NCBI RefSeq assembly: GCF_001484965.1
Contig: NZ_KQ947394.1
Location: forward strand, 1 to 64,000
DNA: 64,000 nt
Reading direction: 5' to 3'
Source: Shouchella shacheensis
GTDB taxonomy: Bacteria; Bacillota; Bacilli; Bacillales; Bacillaceae_D
In this document: positions 15,957 through 23,596 of the stretch, piece by piece
How positions within the stretch are numbered: position 1 is the stretch's first letter
Layout of the letters: each line of letters starts with the position of its first letter
Made by a program: the position numbers and the translations under genes
Notes under the pieces: generated by a model
What the model saw: only the letters and a program-made list of their open reading frames with translations
Told to the model about the DNA's origin: nothing
The model's database searches: none

Positions 15957-16493
15957 TTAACGCGCCGGATAATCAACAGAATCGACATACCTTTCCTTGA
16001 TTAATTGGCGATGATGCCGTTCATGCCCGGCAATGATGAAAGGCAGTGCTCGCACCGTGACGGCTTCATTATTCATGACCCCTTTACGGTCAAGAGCTTC
16101 AGTGGGCAAGCTGTGAAGTAAGAGTACCGTCGACTGCCGCACCGCTTTAAAATGGGCGATGAGCTCATGAAGGGGTTGTTCGTTAAAAGAAGCTTTGGCC
16201 ACATACGCCTGGTCGTCGTGACCTGGGAGTGAAGTTGCCTCCCCCCGCGCGATGCAAAGAAGGCGATACGCCATGATCCGTTCCACATCCGTCAGGTGAC
16301 CAACGACCTCCTTTATGTTCCATTTTAAAGAGGCGTATTGAAAAAGGCTCTGTCTCTCGGTTACCGGCTCTAGCATCTCTGCCATTTCATCCTTCTGATC
16401 GTTCAACTGTTCGATGATGTTTTGCTCAGGAAGCAAATCAATGTATTTTGCATAATAGCTTGGGTACTCGTTTGTTTCTGGTCGGTGCTTCAT
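15957..16493 (-). CDS. DinB-like metal-binding protein
   Basis: This 178-residue protein fits the DinB/YfiT four-helix fold. The three metal-binding histidines are in place: VGHLTDVE (helix 2) and GHERHHRQ (helix 4). The family includes bacillithiol- and thiol-dependent transferases in Firmicutes, so a thiol-transferase or hydrolase role is possible, but the substrate is unknown. The ATG follows GGGAGG. It is separated by 76 bp from the upstream NUDIX gene on the same strand. Confidence 0.8.
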   Translation of the reverse strand: MKHRPETNEYPSYYAKYIDLLPEQNIIEQLNDQKDEMAEMLEPVTERQSLFQYASLKWNIKEVVGHLTDVERIMAYRLLCIARGEATSLPGHDDQAYVAKASFNEQPLHELIAHFKAVRQSTVLLLHSLPTEALDRKGVMNNEAVTVRALPFIIAGHERHHRQLIKERYVDSVDYPAR

Positions 16494-16569
16494 ATTGGCC
16501 TCCCGTTCGATCTTTTTTCAGTCTTTTACATACCTATAGTTCGGAGAAAGTTAGGGAGATCCTTCTTTT

Positions 16570-17211
16570 TTATTTCCGGACTCTTTGACCCTCCAGCTCC
16601 TCTTGAATCGCTCGCAAAACCTGTTCAAAATACGTTCGGCTATGCGGGACCACATCGCAAAGAGTAAGACTTCTGTGAACGGTTTTCCGTTCACCATCCT
16701 CTTGAACCACAAAGCCTTCAGCCGTCACTTCTTCCTCGCTCCCAGCACACAGTGCACAAAAATCATCGAACTTCACCTTCACTATACCGGCGACTTCCTC
16801 TTCTTGAAGCTCGTAGCCCTCGAATTCATTTTCTTTCACATAAAGAAAAACGTTCGATAATTCTCTATCAAGTAACTCCTCTTGAATAATAACGTTTTTC
16901 AACACTCCAAGCGGGAGCAGCTGATCAAGACTGACGTCAATGCCAAGCTCTTCTTTCACTTCACGCACCCCATCGGCTATCGTTTCACTCGCCAATAGAT
17001 GCCCAGCAGCGGTAATGTCAAACAGATTCGGAAAGTCTTTTTTTCCACTGGACCGTAGCTGCAGATGCAAGTAGGGGAGGCGGTTTTCTATACTAACGAC
17101 CCAGCAATGAAACGTCTCATGCCAGAGGCCGAGCCTGTGCACGTCTGCTCGACTGTTCACTCCCTCCTCCCGTCCATCTTCCGTAAATGTTCGCAATTGT
17201 TCATTCTCCAC
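16570..17211 (-). CDS. NUDIX hydrolase
   Basis: This 213-residue protein carries a NUDIX box, GHLLASETIADGVREVKEELGI, whose REVKEELG core supplies the metal-binding glutamates. It resembles the IDI-like NUDIX group that begins LGLWHETFHCWVV, acting on nucleoside or isoprenoid diphosphates; the substrate is unknown. The GTG start at 17211 follows AAGGAGAGGG. The longer frame to 17277 would begin inside the terminator hairpin at 17264-17291 and is unlikely. Confidence 0.82.
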   Translation of the reverse strand: MENEQLRTFTEDGREEGVNSRADVHRLGLWHETFHCWVVSIENRLPYLHLQLRSSGKKDFPNLFDITAAGHLLASETIADGVREVKEELGIDVSLDQLLPLGVLKNVIIQEELLDRELSNVFLYVKENEFEGYELQEEEVAGIVKVKFDDFCALCAGSEEEVTAEGFVVQEDGERKTVHRSLTLCDVVPHSRTYFEQVLRAIQEELEGQRVRK

Positions 17212-17263
17212 ACGCTCCCTCTCCTTCCCACCCTCACTCTTCAATCTATCACGCACCATTTGA

Positions 17264-17291
17264 AAAAACCATGGCAAGACGCCATGGTTTC
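17264..17291 (-). terminator. Terminator upstream of the NUDIX gene
   Basis: AAACCATGGC pairs with GCCATGGTTT, with T6 on the minus strand. It would terminate the small frame at 17311-17475 lying just upstream. Confidence 0.8.
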
Positions 17292-17310
17292 TTTGCTTTA
17301 TCCCTATCCT

Positions 17311-17475
17311 CTACTTAAACACCGCTCTCCACCCTAAACATTTCCCGCAAAAACAACGCTCTGTTCTAATCCATTCTTGATACTCCACCAAATCGATGTC
17401 AGCCTTCTCTGCGTAGTCTCTTTCAAAGCTGGCTTTGCTGATAAGTGGCGGTCTGTGTTTGATCATCTCTACCAT
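17311..17475 (-). CDS. Small ORF, 54 residues, with CxCGxC motif
   Basis: The frame runs from ATG at 17475 to TAG and ends 20 bp before a strong terminator. The product is charged (IKHRPPLISKASFERDYAEK) and ends with the cysteine cluster RCFCGKCLGW, suggesting metal binding. The same frame stays open upstream for about 30 further codons (with KEDYDSLNQRKW) without an ATG, so the true start may be further up or the gene may be 5'-truncated. No family was recognised. Confidence 0.45.
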   Translation of the reverse strand: MVEMIKHRPPLISKASFERDYAEKADIDLVEYQEWIRTERCFCGKCLGWRAVFK

Positions 17476-17664
17476 GAGAAGCACCCACTTTCTTTGATTC
17501 AGAGAATCGTAGTCTTCCTTATAAGTATGGACAAGCGTGCTGCTTTAATACCTAAAAAATTGTGAGATAGATGTTGTCTGTTATTTCTGATTATTTTATC
17601 CTTATCATACGACTTCACACTAGAATGTATGCCTTTTTTATAATCCGCAAGAGGGAAAGATTCC
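17476..17664. other. Gap upstream of the small ORF
   Basis: It contains the upstream open extension of the 54-residue ORF and AT-rich sequence. No separate gene was recognised. Confidence 0.35.
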
Positions 17665-17702
17665 CTAAAAAACCACCCAGGTTTGTGACTGCCTGAGTGG
17701 TT
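17665..17702 (-). terminator. Rho-independent terminator
   Basis: AACCACcCAGG (17671-17681) pairs with CCTGaGTGGTT (17692-17702); six T follow on the minus strand. Together with the hairpins at 17798-17847 it makes three successive stops downstream of gntP. Confidence 0.75.
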
Positions 17703-17797
17703 CATGTCATTTTCTAAAGTTATGCTTCGGAACCTTCATCTGTTTCAGCTTCTTCTTGATCTTGCATTTCGCCCTTCATCTCTTCTCTAGAAAAAGG

Positions 17798-17847
17798 ACA
17801 ACTCCTTGGCCTTTTTCCTCAAAAAGGCGTGCAAAACGCTGCACACC
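17798..17847 (-). terminator. Tandem terminators after gntP
   Basis: On the minus strand GGTGTGCA/TGCACGCC (17826-17847) with T5 is followed at once by AAAAAGG/CCTTTTT (about 17798-17819). Confidence 0.7.
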
Positions 17848-17859
17848 TTTCCCCGTATT

Positions 17860-19206
17860 CTATGAAAAGAAGAAACTCAACGCGAAGACGACTAGAAACC
17901 CTACGCCGCCCACAATCGTCTCCATGACCGTCCAAGATTTTAGCGTATCCTTCTCGGACATCTCTAAAAGCCGGTTCACCAACCAGAAACCTGAATCGTT
18001 CACATGGGAAACAACGGTTCCACCGCAAGCGATGGCAATCGTAATTAGTGCTAACGAAGGTTGTGAGAGGTCAGTCATCTCGACCATCGGTGACACAAGG
18101 CCTGCGGCTGTGATCATCGCCACCGTCGCTGACCCTTGCGCAATCCGGATAAAGGTGGCAATCAAGAAGGCAAGCAGGACAAGCGGGAAGCCGGTAGAAG
18201 CCATCATTTCTCCCATCACATCACCAACGCCACTGTTAATCAACACTTCTTTAAACACACCACCCGCACCTGTAATCAGGATCACGATCCCCGCAGGTTC
18301 CAACGCTTTCGTTGTAAGTGACTGCAAGTCCTCTTTCGTGTAGCCTCTTTTTTTGCCAAGAAAGAACATGGCCAGGAGAGTTGCAAAAATCAGTGCTATA
18401 AAGGGATGACCAATAAAAGTAACCACGGTTTTCACTGTACCGTCTTCAAGCAACACATCACCGGCAGTATTCATTAAAATAAGAACAAGCGGAGACAGGA
18501 TAATAAACGCAATCAGCTTAAAGCTAGGCAGTTCTTTTTTCTCAGCTTGACCTGCTGCTTCTTCTACGATATGTTTAGGAACGCCAATATGAATTTTATT
18601 GCCAATGTATCGCCCAAACACGGGTCCAGCTAACACCATGGCTGGAAAACCAGCAATCACACCAAATAGTAGCACCCAGCCGAGTTCTACATTCAGTATA
18701 GAAGCTACAGCGATCGGCCCTGGCGTTGGTGGAATGAATGCGTGAGCCACGGCGAGGCCTGCTAGAAGCGGGATGGCATAATAGAGCAACGATTTCTTTG
18801 TTCTAAGGGCAAGGCTATATAGAATCGGGATCAAGATCACTAACGCAACATCTAAAAAGACCGGAATCGCAACAACAAACCCCGTAATACCTAGCGCCCA
18901 TGGAGACTTCTTTTCGCCAAACTTATCAACAAGTGTAAAGGCCAGTCGTTCCGCTCCCCCGGAGACGCGTAACAATTCCCCGAACATCGCACCAAGCCCG
19001 ACGACGATGGCAATAAATCCGAGCGTGCCGCCCATTCCCGCTTCCATCGTTTCGATGAGCTCCATCGGGTCCATCCCGGTAAAAATGCCAATAAAAATAC
19101 TTGCAAGTAACAGCGCTAAAAACGCTTGCATTTTCGAACGTATAATGAGAAAAAGCAGCATAGCAATCCCAAGTATTGTTACAATGATTAAGCCTGCAGT
19201 AGACAT
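17860..19206 (-). CDS. gntP: GntP family gluconate/galactonate permease
   Basis: This 448-residue polytopic membrane protein belongs to the GntP proton symporter family for sugar acids. Hallmarks are GMGGTLGFIAIVVGLGAMFGELLRVSGGAERLA, AHAFIPPTPGPIAVA and the C-terminal ACGGTVVSHVNDSGFWLVN. Because it is divergent from an IclR regulator and dgoD, galactonate is the likely physiological substrate, although gluconate is possible (inference). Its promoter overlaps a cre-like box, so glucose should repress it through CcpA. Ribosome site AGGAGG. Confidence 0.92.
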   Translation of the reverse strand: MSTAGLIIVTILGIAMLLFLIIRSKMQAFLALLLASIFIGIFTGMDPMELIETMEAGMGGTLGFIAIVVGLGAMFGELLRVSGGAERLAFTLVDKFGEKKSPWALGITGFVVAIPVFLDVALVILIPILYSLALRTKKSLLYYAIPLLAGLAVAHAFIPPTPGPIAVASILNVELGWVLLFGVIAGFPAMVLAGPVFGRYIGNKIHIGVPKHIVEEAAGQAEKKELPSFKLIAFIILSPLVLILMNTAGDVLLEDGTVKTVVTFIGHPFIALIFATLLAMFFLGKKRGYTKEDLQSLTTKALEPAGIVILITGAGGVFKEVLINSGVGDVMGEMMASTGFPLVLLAFLIATFIRIAQGSATVAMITAAGLVSPMVEMTDLSQPSLALITIAIACGGTVVSHVNDSGFWLVNRLLEMSEKDTLKSWTVMETIVGGVGFLVVFALSFFFS

Positions 19207-19266
19207 TTCACGTTCCTCCTATGACCTATTTATCTGAGTACCTTCTTCAATAAAACGCTGTCATTC

Positions 19267-19295
19267 AGTATGCAGGAAAGCGCTTATTTTTTCAA
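19267..19295 (-). promoter_or_regulatory. gntP promoter with embedded cre site
   Basis: Minus-strand -35 TTGAAA (19290-19295), 17-bp spacer, -10 CATACT (19267-19272). The spacer holds GGAAAGCGCTTATT (19275-19288), with the AAGCGCTT core of CcpA-binding cre boxes. Binding there would block RNA polymerase. Confidence 0.7.
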
Positions 19296-19310
19296 GTATG
19301 AAAATCATAA

Positions 19311-19400
19311 TCACATATAAAATTTTATTTTCGTTGAGATCAGAGACAACTCCTGCTATAGTACAAGTATATTGTGAATAGATTTTAAAATTACATGTGA
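19311..19400. promoter_or_regulatory. Candidate IclR operator pair
   Basis: TCACATATAAAATTTTA (19311-19327) and TTTTAAAATTACATGTGA (19383-19400) are near-identical motifs in inverted orientation (core TAAAATT..ATGTGA) on either side of the iclR promoter. This fits autoregulation and control of the divergent gntP. Confidence 0.5.
19335..19363 (+). promoter_or_regulatory. Promoter of iclR-dgoD
   Basis: -35 TTGAGA (19335-19340), 17-bp spacer, -10 TATAGT (19358-19363), 60 bp upstream of the regulator start. Confidence 0.7.
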
Positions 19401-19422
19401 AATTCTTAGAAAGGAGTAAACC

Positions 19423-20166
19423 ATGTCCGTAAAATCGGCTGTAAGGGTTTTGCACATTTTTCAAGAGCTTTCCCATTACCCAGATGGGCGAACGGTCAAA
19501 GAAATTAGCGAATCGTTAAACATCCCTCAAAGCAGTACGTTTCAGTTGATCAACACCCTCCTAAACGAAGGGTATGTGACGTTACTTCCTGGAACGAAGC
19601 GGTATAAGTTAGGCGTGAAACTGATTCAGTTAGGAACCGTGGCAATGGATCAATTTAACTTATCCCAACTAAGCGAGCCGTTCTTGCGCGTATTAATGGA
19701 AGCGGTTCAAGAAACCGTTTTTATGGCAACGCTTGCAAAGGATGAGCTTGTCTATATCTCCAAGATCAATAACAACCGTTCGATTCAAACCACCGCCCGT
19801 CCTGGTTATCCAAAGCCTCTCTACTGTACAGGGCTAGGCAAGGCCTTTCTTACCTTTCTACCGGAGACTCAGCGCAGGGAACTGATTGAAAATCTAACAC
19901 TTGCGCCTGTTACCGCAAATACGATCACGGAGAAGGATGAACTGGAAGTCCAGCTGGCCGCTTCCAAAGAGAGAGGCTACGCCATCGATGACGAAGAAAA
20001 CGAAGAAGGTCTTTACTGTCTCGCCGCCCCGATCTATGGACCGACTGGCACAATGCAAGCGGCGATTAGTGTGGCAGGTCCGAAAGAACGAATGCTCAAG
20101 CAACGTCCATTTATCATTGAAGAACTGACAAAGAAAGCATCGTTCATCTCAAATCTACTGAATTAA
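19423..20166 (+). CDS. IclR family transcriptional regulator
   Basis: The 247-residue protein has an N-terminal winged helix (residues 1-65; RTVKEISESLNIPQSSTFQLINTLLNEGYV) and the IclR effector domain (VYISKINNNRSIQ, ARPGYPKPLYCTGLGKAFL, EGLYCLAAPIYGPTGTMQAAISVAGP). It is the first gene of the unit with dgoD, which starts 15 bp after it, and is divergent from gntP. It most likely senses galactonate or a breakdown product and controls both transcripts (inference). Confidence 0.9.
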   Translation: MSVKSAVRVLHIFQELSHYPDGRTVKEISESLNIPQSSTFQLINTLLNEGYVTLLPGTKRYKLGVKLIQLGTVAMDQFNLSQLSEPFLRVLMEAVQETVFMATLAKDELVYISKINNNRSIQTTARPGYPKPLYCTGLGKAFLTFLPETQRRELIENLTLAPVTANTITEKDELEVQLAASKERGYAIDDEENEEGLYCLAAPIYGPTGTMQAAISVAGPKERMLKQRPFIIEELTKKASFISNLLN

Positions 20167-20181
20167 CATCTGGAGGTACCC

Positions 20182-21330
20182 ATGAAGATTACAAACTACG
20201 AAACTTTTCTCGTCCCACCGCGCTGGCTTTTTATTAAAATTGAAACCGATGAAGGAATTAGTGGCTGGGGAGAGCCTGTCATCGAAGGGAGGGCCGCTAC
20301 CGTTCGAGCGGCTGTCGATGAACTCATGGAAGGTTTGCTTCAGGAGAACCCCCTCAACATTGAAGATCATTGGAACAAGATGTACCGAGCCGGCTTTTAC
20401 CGCGGGGGCGCTATTCTTATGAGCGCCATTGCTGGAATTGACCAAGCGTTGTGGGATATTAAAGGAAAGTATTACAATGCGCCGATTCATGAACTGCTCG
20501 GAGGCCAAGCGCGCCACTCCATCAAGGTGTATTCTTGGATTGGCGGCGACCGCCCAAGCGACGTAGGTGCTGCAGCTAAAGCGGTTGTGGAAAAAGGATT
20601 TCAAGCGGTGAAAATGAACGCCACAGAAGAATTGCAGTACATTGATTCTTACAGCAAACTGGATGACGCCGTCGCTCGCATCGCCGCTATCCGTGAGGCG
20701 GTCGGGAATGACATTGGGATAGGAATTGACTTTCATGGCCGTGTGCACCGTCCACTGGCAAAGGTACTTGCAAAGGAATTGGAGCCGTATCGTCCGATGT
20801 TCATTGAAGAACCGCTTCTTCCTGAAAACAATGAAGGCTTACGTGAAATCGCTCAGCATGTGACCACGCCGATTGCTACAGGGGAAAGAATGTACAGCAA
20901 ATGGGAGTTCAAGAACTTGCTCAAAGAAGGCTATGTCGACATCATTCAGCCAGACCTTTCACACGCGGGGGGAATTACGGAATGCAAAAAGATCCTTTCC
21001 ATGGCAGAAGCGTTTGATGTCGCCGCTGCCCCACACTGCCCGCTCGGCCCGATTGCTCTGGCGGCTTGCCTACAAGTGGACGCCACGTGCCACAACGCCT
21101 TTATCCAAGAACAAAGCCTTGGCATTCACTACAATCAAACGAATGACCTGCTTGATTACATTAAGGACCCAAGCGTCTTTCACTATGAAAAGGGTTATGT
21201 GAAGATTCCCGACGGCCCAGGCCTTGGGATCGAGATCAATGAAGAATTTGTCCGCCAACAAGCGGGCGAAGGCCATAACTGGCGCAACCCTGTTTGGCGT
21301 CATAAGGACGGTAGCATTGCCGAGTGGTAA
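20182..21330 (+). CDS. dgoD: D-galactonate dehydratase
   Basis: This 382-residue enolase-superfamily protein is close along its whole length to E. coli Dgo[71 protein letters not shown] and [15 protein letters not shown]. It converts D-galactonate to 2-keto-3-deoxygalactonate. The metal ligands (D in DFHGR, E in IEEP, E in ATGERM) and catalytic His residues are present. The following kinase and aldolase (dgoK, dgoA) are not here and must be elsewhere. Ribosome site TGGAGGT. Confidence 0.95.
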   Translation: MKITNYETFLVPPRWLFIKIETDEGISGWGEPVIEGRAATVRAAVDELMEGLLQENPLNIEDHWNKMYRAGFYRGGAILMSAIAGIDQALWDIKGKYYNAPIHELLGGQARHSIKVYSWIGGDRPSDVGAAAKAVVEKGFQAVKMNATEELQYIDSYSKLDDAVARIAAIREAVGNDIGIGIDFHGRVHRPLAKVLAKELEPYRPMFIEEPLLPENNEGLREIAQHVTTPIATGERMYSKWEFKNLLKEGYVDIIQPDLSHAGGITECKKILSMAEAFDVAAAPHCPLGPIALAACLQVDATCHNAFIQEQSLGIHYNQTNDLLDYIKDPSVFHYEKGYVKIPDGPGLGIEINEEFVRQQAGEGHNWRNPVWRHKDGSIAEW

Positions 21331-21341
21331 CAAACGGCACT

Positions 21342-21376
21342 TCAAAAGGGTTCCCTTGACTGGGGGCTCTTTTGAT
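21342..21376 (+). terminator. Terminator of dgoD
   Basis: TCAAAAGGG pairs with the CTCTTTTGA side of a stem with a short loop near TTGACTG. It has an imperfect T tract. Confidence 0.6.
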
Positions 21377-21435
21377 CGCTAACAAAGCAAGCTTCGCCCC
21401 CTTCATCTGCTTTCAATCCCCCTATTTTCCGTTTT

Positions 21436-21524
21436 ACATGCCGATTTTAAAATTTTACCTGCCGATATCAGGAAATTACCTGCCGATTTTTAGAATTTAC
21501 ATGCCTCCTCACTTATTTACCTGC
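21436..21524 (+). repeat. 21-bp short tandem repeat, about 4.3 units
   Basis: Units beginning ACATGCCGAT or ACCTGCCGAT occur at 21436, 21457, 21478, 21499 and 21519 (spacings 21, 21, 21, 20). The interiors are AT-rich and drift. In one plus-strand frame each unit encodes a seven-residue motif like Y-L-P-I-x-x-x. There is no ribosome site before that frame, so coding is doubtful. Confidence 0.7.
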
Positions 21525-21684
21525 TTCCTACTTCCTTTCTCATGCCTCTCACAGCTGTTTCATGCTTGTATCTACATCGTGTTCTTGTCAAAAGACCAAT
21601 CCCTACAAAAATTCGTGAAAAAATGAATGAAAAATCTTCCTCCTGTGGAAAACTAGCTGATAGATCCCATATATGGAGGTACCT
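21525..21684. other. Gap before the lipoprotein gene
   Basis: No gene was seen apart from the doubtful repeat-containing frame. The ribosome site of the next gene (GGAGGT) is at the right end. Confidence 0.35.
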
Positions 21685-22824
21685 ATGAAACCATTTACGA
21701 GCAAATATTTGATTAGCCTATCTATGATCATGTTTCTCTTAGGCGGGTGCCAAGTATCAGACTCTCCTACAGAGCTTGACGTTGATTCCAAAGGAGAAGA
21801 ATCCACAGAGACTCTTGCCAAGCCCCGCTCTCAAACGACGGAGTCTATTATTGAACTGGTGGACCAGTCACTGGAAAGGGAGATTTCTGAAGAGGATGAT
21901 TCTCTGGCCCTCGCCAACGCCTTTTTAGGGACATTGACTGAGCAGGAGCGGGAGGACATTCTCTATCAATTCACTGCAGAAAACGCGGCTCGCTGGTCGA
22001 ACCTGCCTGCTTCTTATGAGAACCGTAACGGACTGGCTCTTGGTGACTTATCGGATGAAAGCGTCATAGCGGCGTTAGCGCTTGTTAAATCTTCTTTGAG
22101 CGAGGAAGGCTTTCAGACGCTCGCGGAGATTATGAAAGCAGATGCATTTTTAAAAAATACTTACAAGGAACCTGAATGGGGAGCGAATTTGTATTTTATC
22201 GCCCTCGTTGGTACGCCTTCAAAGACCGACCCGTGGATGATTCAGTTTAGCGGGCATCATCTAGCTGAGAACATTGTCGTGAACGCGAAGGAAGAAAGCG
22301 CAACACCGCAATTTACAGGAATTGAACCGCAGCCGTTTGGATGGGATGAGAAAACGGTTGTGCCTCTTGAGCCAAAGCAAACCGCAATGTACGCGATGCT
22401 TTCTTCCTTCAGTGAAGATCAGCTGAAGGCAGCCAAGCTTTCTGGCAGCTTTGAAGATGTCGCTGTAGGGCCGGGGAAAGACGGGGAATTTCCAGCAAGC
22501 GAAGGCATCCGCTATACGGACCTCGCCATCCACCAGCAAGCGTATGTGAAAGAGGCTATGAAAGCCTGGGTCACGGGCGCCTCAAACGAAACCGCCGGAG
22601 CATTGCTCGATGCTTATTTCACGGAAGAGGCCTTAGCAGATACTTACATTGGCTGGGCTGGTTCGAGAAACTTTAAGGACCCTGGTTCCTACATTCGGAT
22701 TGATGGGCCTCGTGTCTGGATTGAAATATCCACGAAAGAGGGCGTAGCCGACCCCGAGAACCTACACTTCCATACCGTCTGGCGTGATAAGCTTGCCGAT
22801 TACGGCGGGGCGTTTACAGATTAG
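21685..22824 (+). CDS. DUF3500 family lipoprotein
   Basis: The 379-residue protein starts with a lipoprotein signal ending in LLGGC (Cys about residue 22), then a low-complexity acidic linker. The rest matches DUF3500: DPWMIQFSGHHLAENI, a GIRYTDL region, and the C-terminal SYIRIDGPRVWIEIS plus HFHTVWRDKLADYGG. The function of this family is not known; members are secreted or surface-anchored. ATG 21685 is preferred because an earlier ATG overlaps the GGAGGT ribosome site. It is followed by repeat R6 and a terminator. Confidence 0.85.
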   Translation: MKPFTSKYLISLSMIMFLLGGCQVSDSPTELDVDSKGEESTETLAKPRSQTTESIIELVDQSLEREISEEDDSLALANAFLGTLTEQEREDILYQFTAENAARWSNLPASYENRNGLALGDLSDESVIAALALVKSSLSEEGFQTLAEIMKADAFLKNTYKEPEWGANLYFIALVGTPSKTDPWMIQFSGHHLAENIVVNAKEESATPQFTGIEPQPFGWDEKTVVPLEPKQTAMYAMLSSFSEDQLKAAKLSGSFEDVAVGPGKDGEFPASEGIRYTDLAIHQQAYVKEAMKAWVTGASNETAGALLDAYFTEEALADTYIGWAGSRNFKDPGSYIRIDGPRVWIEISTKEGVADPENLHFHTVWRDKLADYGGAFTD

Positions 22825-22837
22825 TACGTACATGCTA

Positions 22838-22943
22838 CCGAAAAGCGCAGGCGGGTTGCTTGGAAGCGCGAATTTTGGAAGACCTGGACTCGAAATCCCG
22901 GGGTTGGATTTCGGGCCAGGTCTGAAAAATCTCGGCTAGACAA
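22838..22943 (+). repeat. 3'-UTR hairpin repeat, copy R6
   Basis: Lies 14 bp after the DUF3500 stop. The core hairpin (CCTGG with CCAGG, GAAATCC with GGATTTC, arms around GGATTTC loop) is present, but the distal 3' segment that carries CTTCTACCCGCC is deleted. The unit ends GGCTAGACAA as usual. Confidence 0.8.
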
Positions 22944-22944
22944 G

Positions 22945-22975
22945 AAAAAAGCTCAGTAGCTGACTGAGCTTTTTT
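22945..22975. terminator. Bidirectional terminator
   Basis: AAAAAAGCTCAG (22945-22956) pairs with CTGAGCTTTTTT (22964-22975). It serves the lipoprotein/R6 transcript and the convergent gene at 22997. Confidence 0.85.
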
Positions 22976-22996
22976 ATCCGTATTCTCGCTAAGCGC

Positions 22997-23206
22997 TCAA
23001 ACCCTTCTCTTCTTCTTTACTCCCACCAGTGACTCCTCAATGATCTGTGTGAAATTTCTCGTATTGAACGCAAAAGCAACAGAATTTGGTTTGATATTTC
23101 TGGACCTCAGTGTTTCCTTAATCACCTTGGCACTGCTGCTATTGCTCTCTTGGTAGATCTGCTGAATGATTTCCGCATATTCACGTCTCGAAAGAACCTC
23201 TCTCAT
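22997..23206 (-). CDS. Hypothetical 69-residue protein
   Basis: A strong AGGAGGGGGAAGG precedes ATG 23206. The product is basic and helical (REYAEIIQQIYQESNS, ETLRSRNIKPNSVAFAFN) with a KKKRR tail. No family was recognised. The longer frame to 23290 lacks a ribosome site. Confidence 0.6.
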   Translation of the reverse strand: MREVLSRREYAEIIQQIYQESNSSSAKVIKETLRSRNIKPNSVAFAFNTRNFTQIIEESLVGVKKKRRV

Positions 23207-23412
23207 CCTTCCCCCTCCTGGATTTTCAGTTTTCAAACCGTTACTAGAACTTTTAGACAATCTCTGGTCAAAGTCCTGCCTCATAACCAATTTTTTAAAA
23301 AATATTTCGTTTCTTACAACTAGTGGAATGTGTCTCCGAAAGATAGTGGCGGATCAAAAGCCCCTTTCTCCCTCCCTCCATTGGTCTGGATAGAAAATAA
23401 GTCATTTGCCCC

Positions 23413-23439
23413 GTTTGAACGGTTGCTTTTTAAGGAATA
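23413..23439 (+). promoter_or_regulatory. Sigma-B-like promoter upstream of the 23-residue peptide and NRAMP
   Basis: GTTTGA (23413-23418), 15-bp spacer, GGAATA (23434-23439), compared with the Bacillus sigma-B pattern GTTTAA-N12-15-GGGTAT. It lies about 50 bp before the small ORF. The match is imperfect. Confidence 0.35.
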
Positions 23440-23487
23440 CCATCTTCATGAATGATTGGCATGAATACTCAAAAAGGAGGAGTTCAC

Positions 23488-23559
23488 ATGATTAGACAAA
23501 TCCTGATTATTATTGGCGCCATTGTGGTCATTGGCGCAGCTGTATCTTGGGCGCTTTAA
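23488..23559 (+). CDS. 23-residue single-TM peptide
   Basis: ATG 23488 is preceded by AAAGGAGGAG. The product is almost entirely one hydrophobic helix (ILIIIGAIVVIGAAVSW). It is 37 bp upstream of the NRAMP-like gene, so it could be a small transporter subunit or regulator (inference). Confidence 0.5.
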   Translation: MIRQILIIIGAIVVIGAAVSWAL

Positions 23560-23596
23560 AGTTGATTTGACATTTGTCCACTAGGAGGAATGAAAC

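Noticed and set aside
17499-17705. 68-residue minus-strand frame starting inside a terminator hairpin
   Set aside because: Its start codon is in the stem at 17665-17702, and it ends where the better 54-residue ORF's frame is open.
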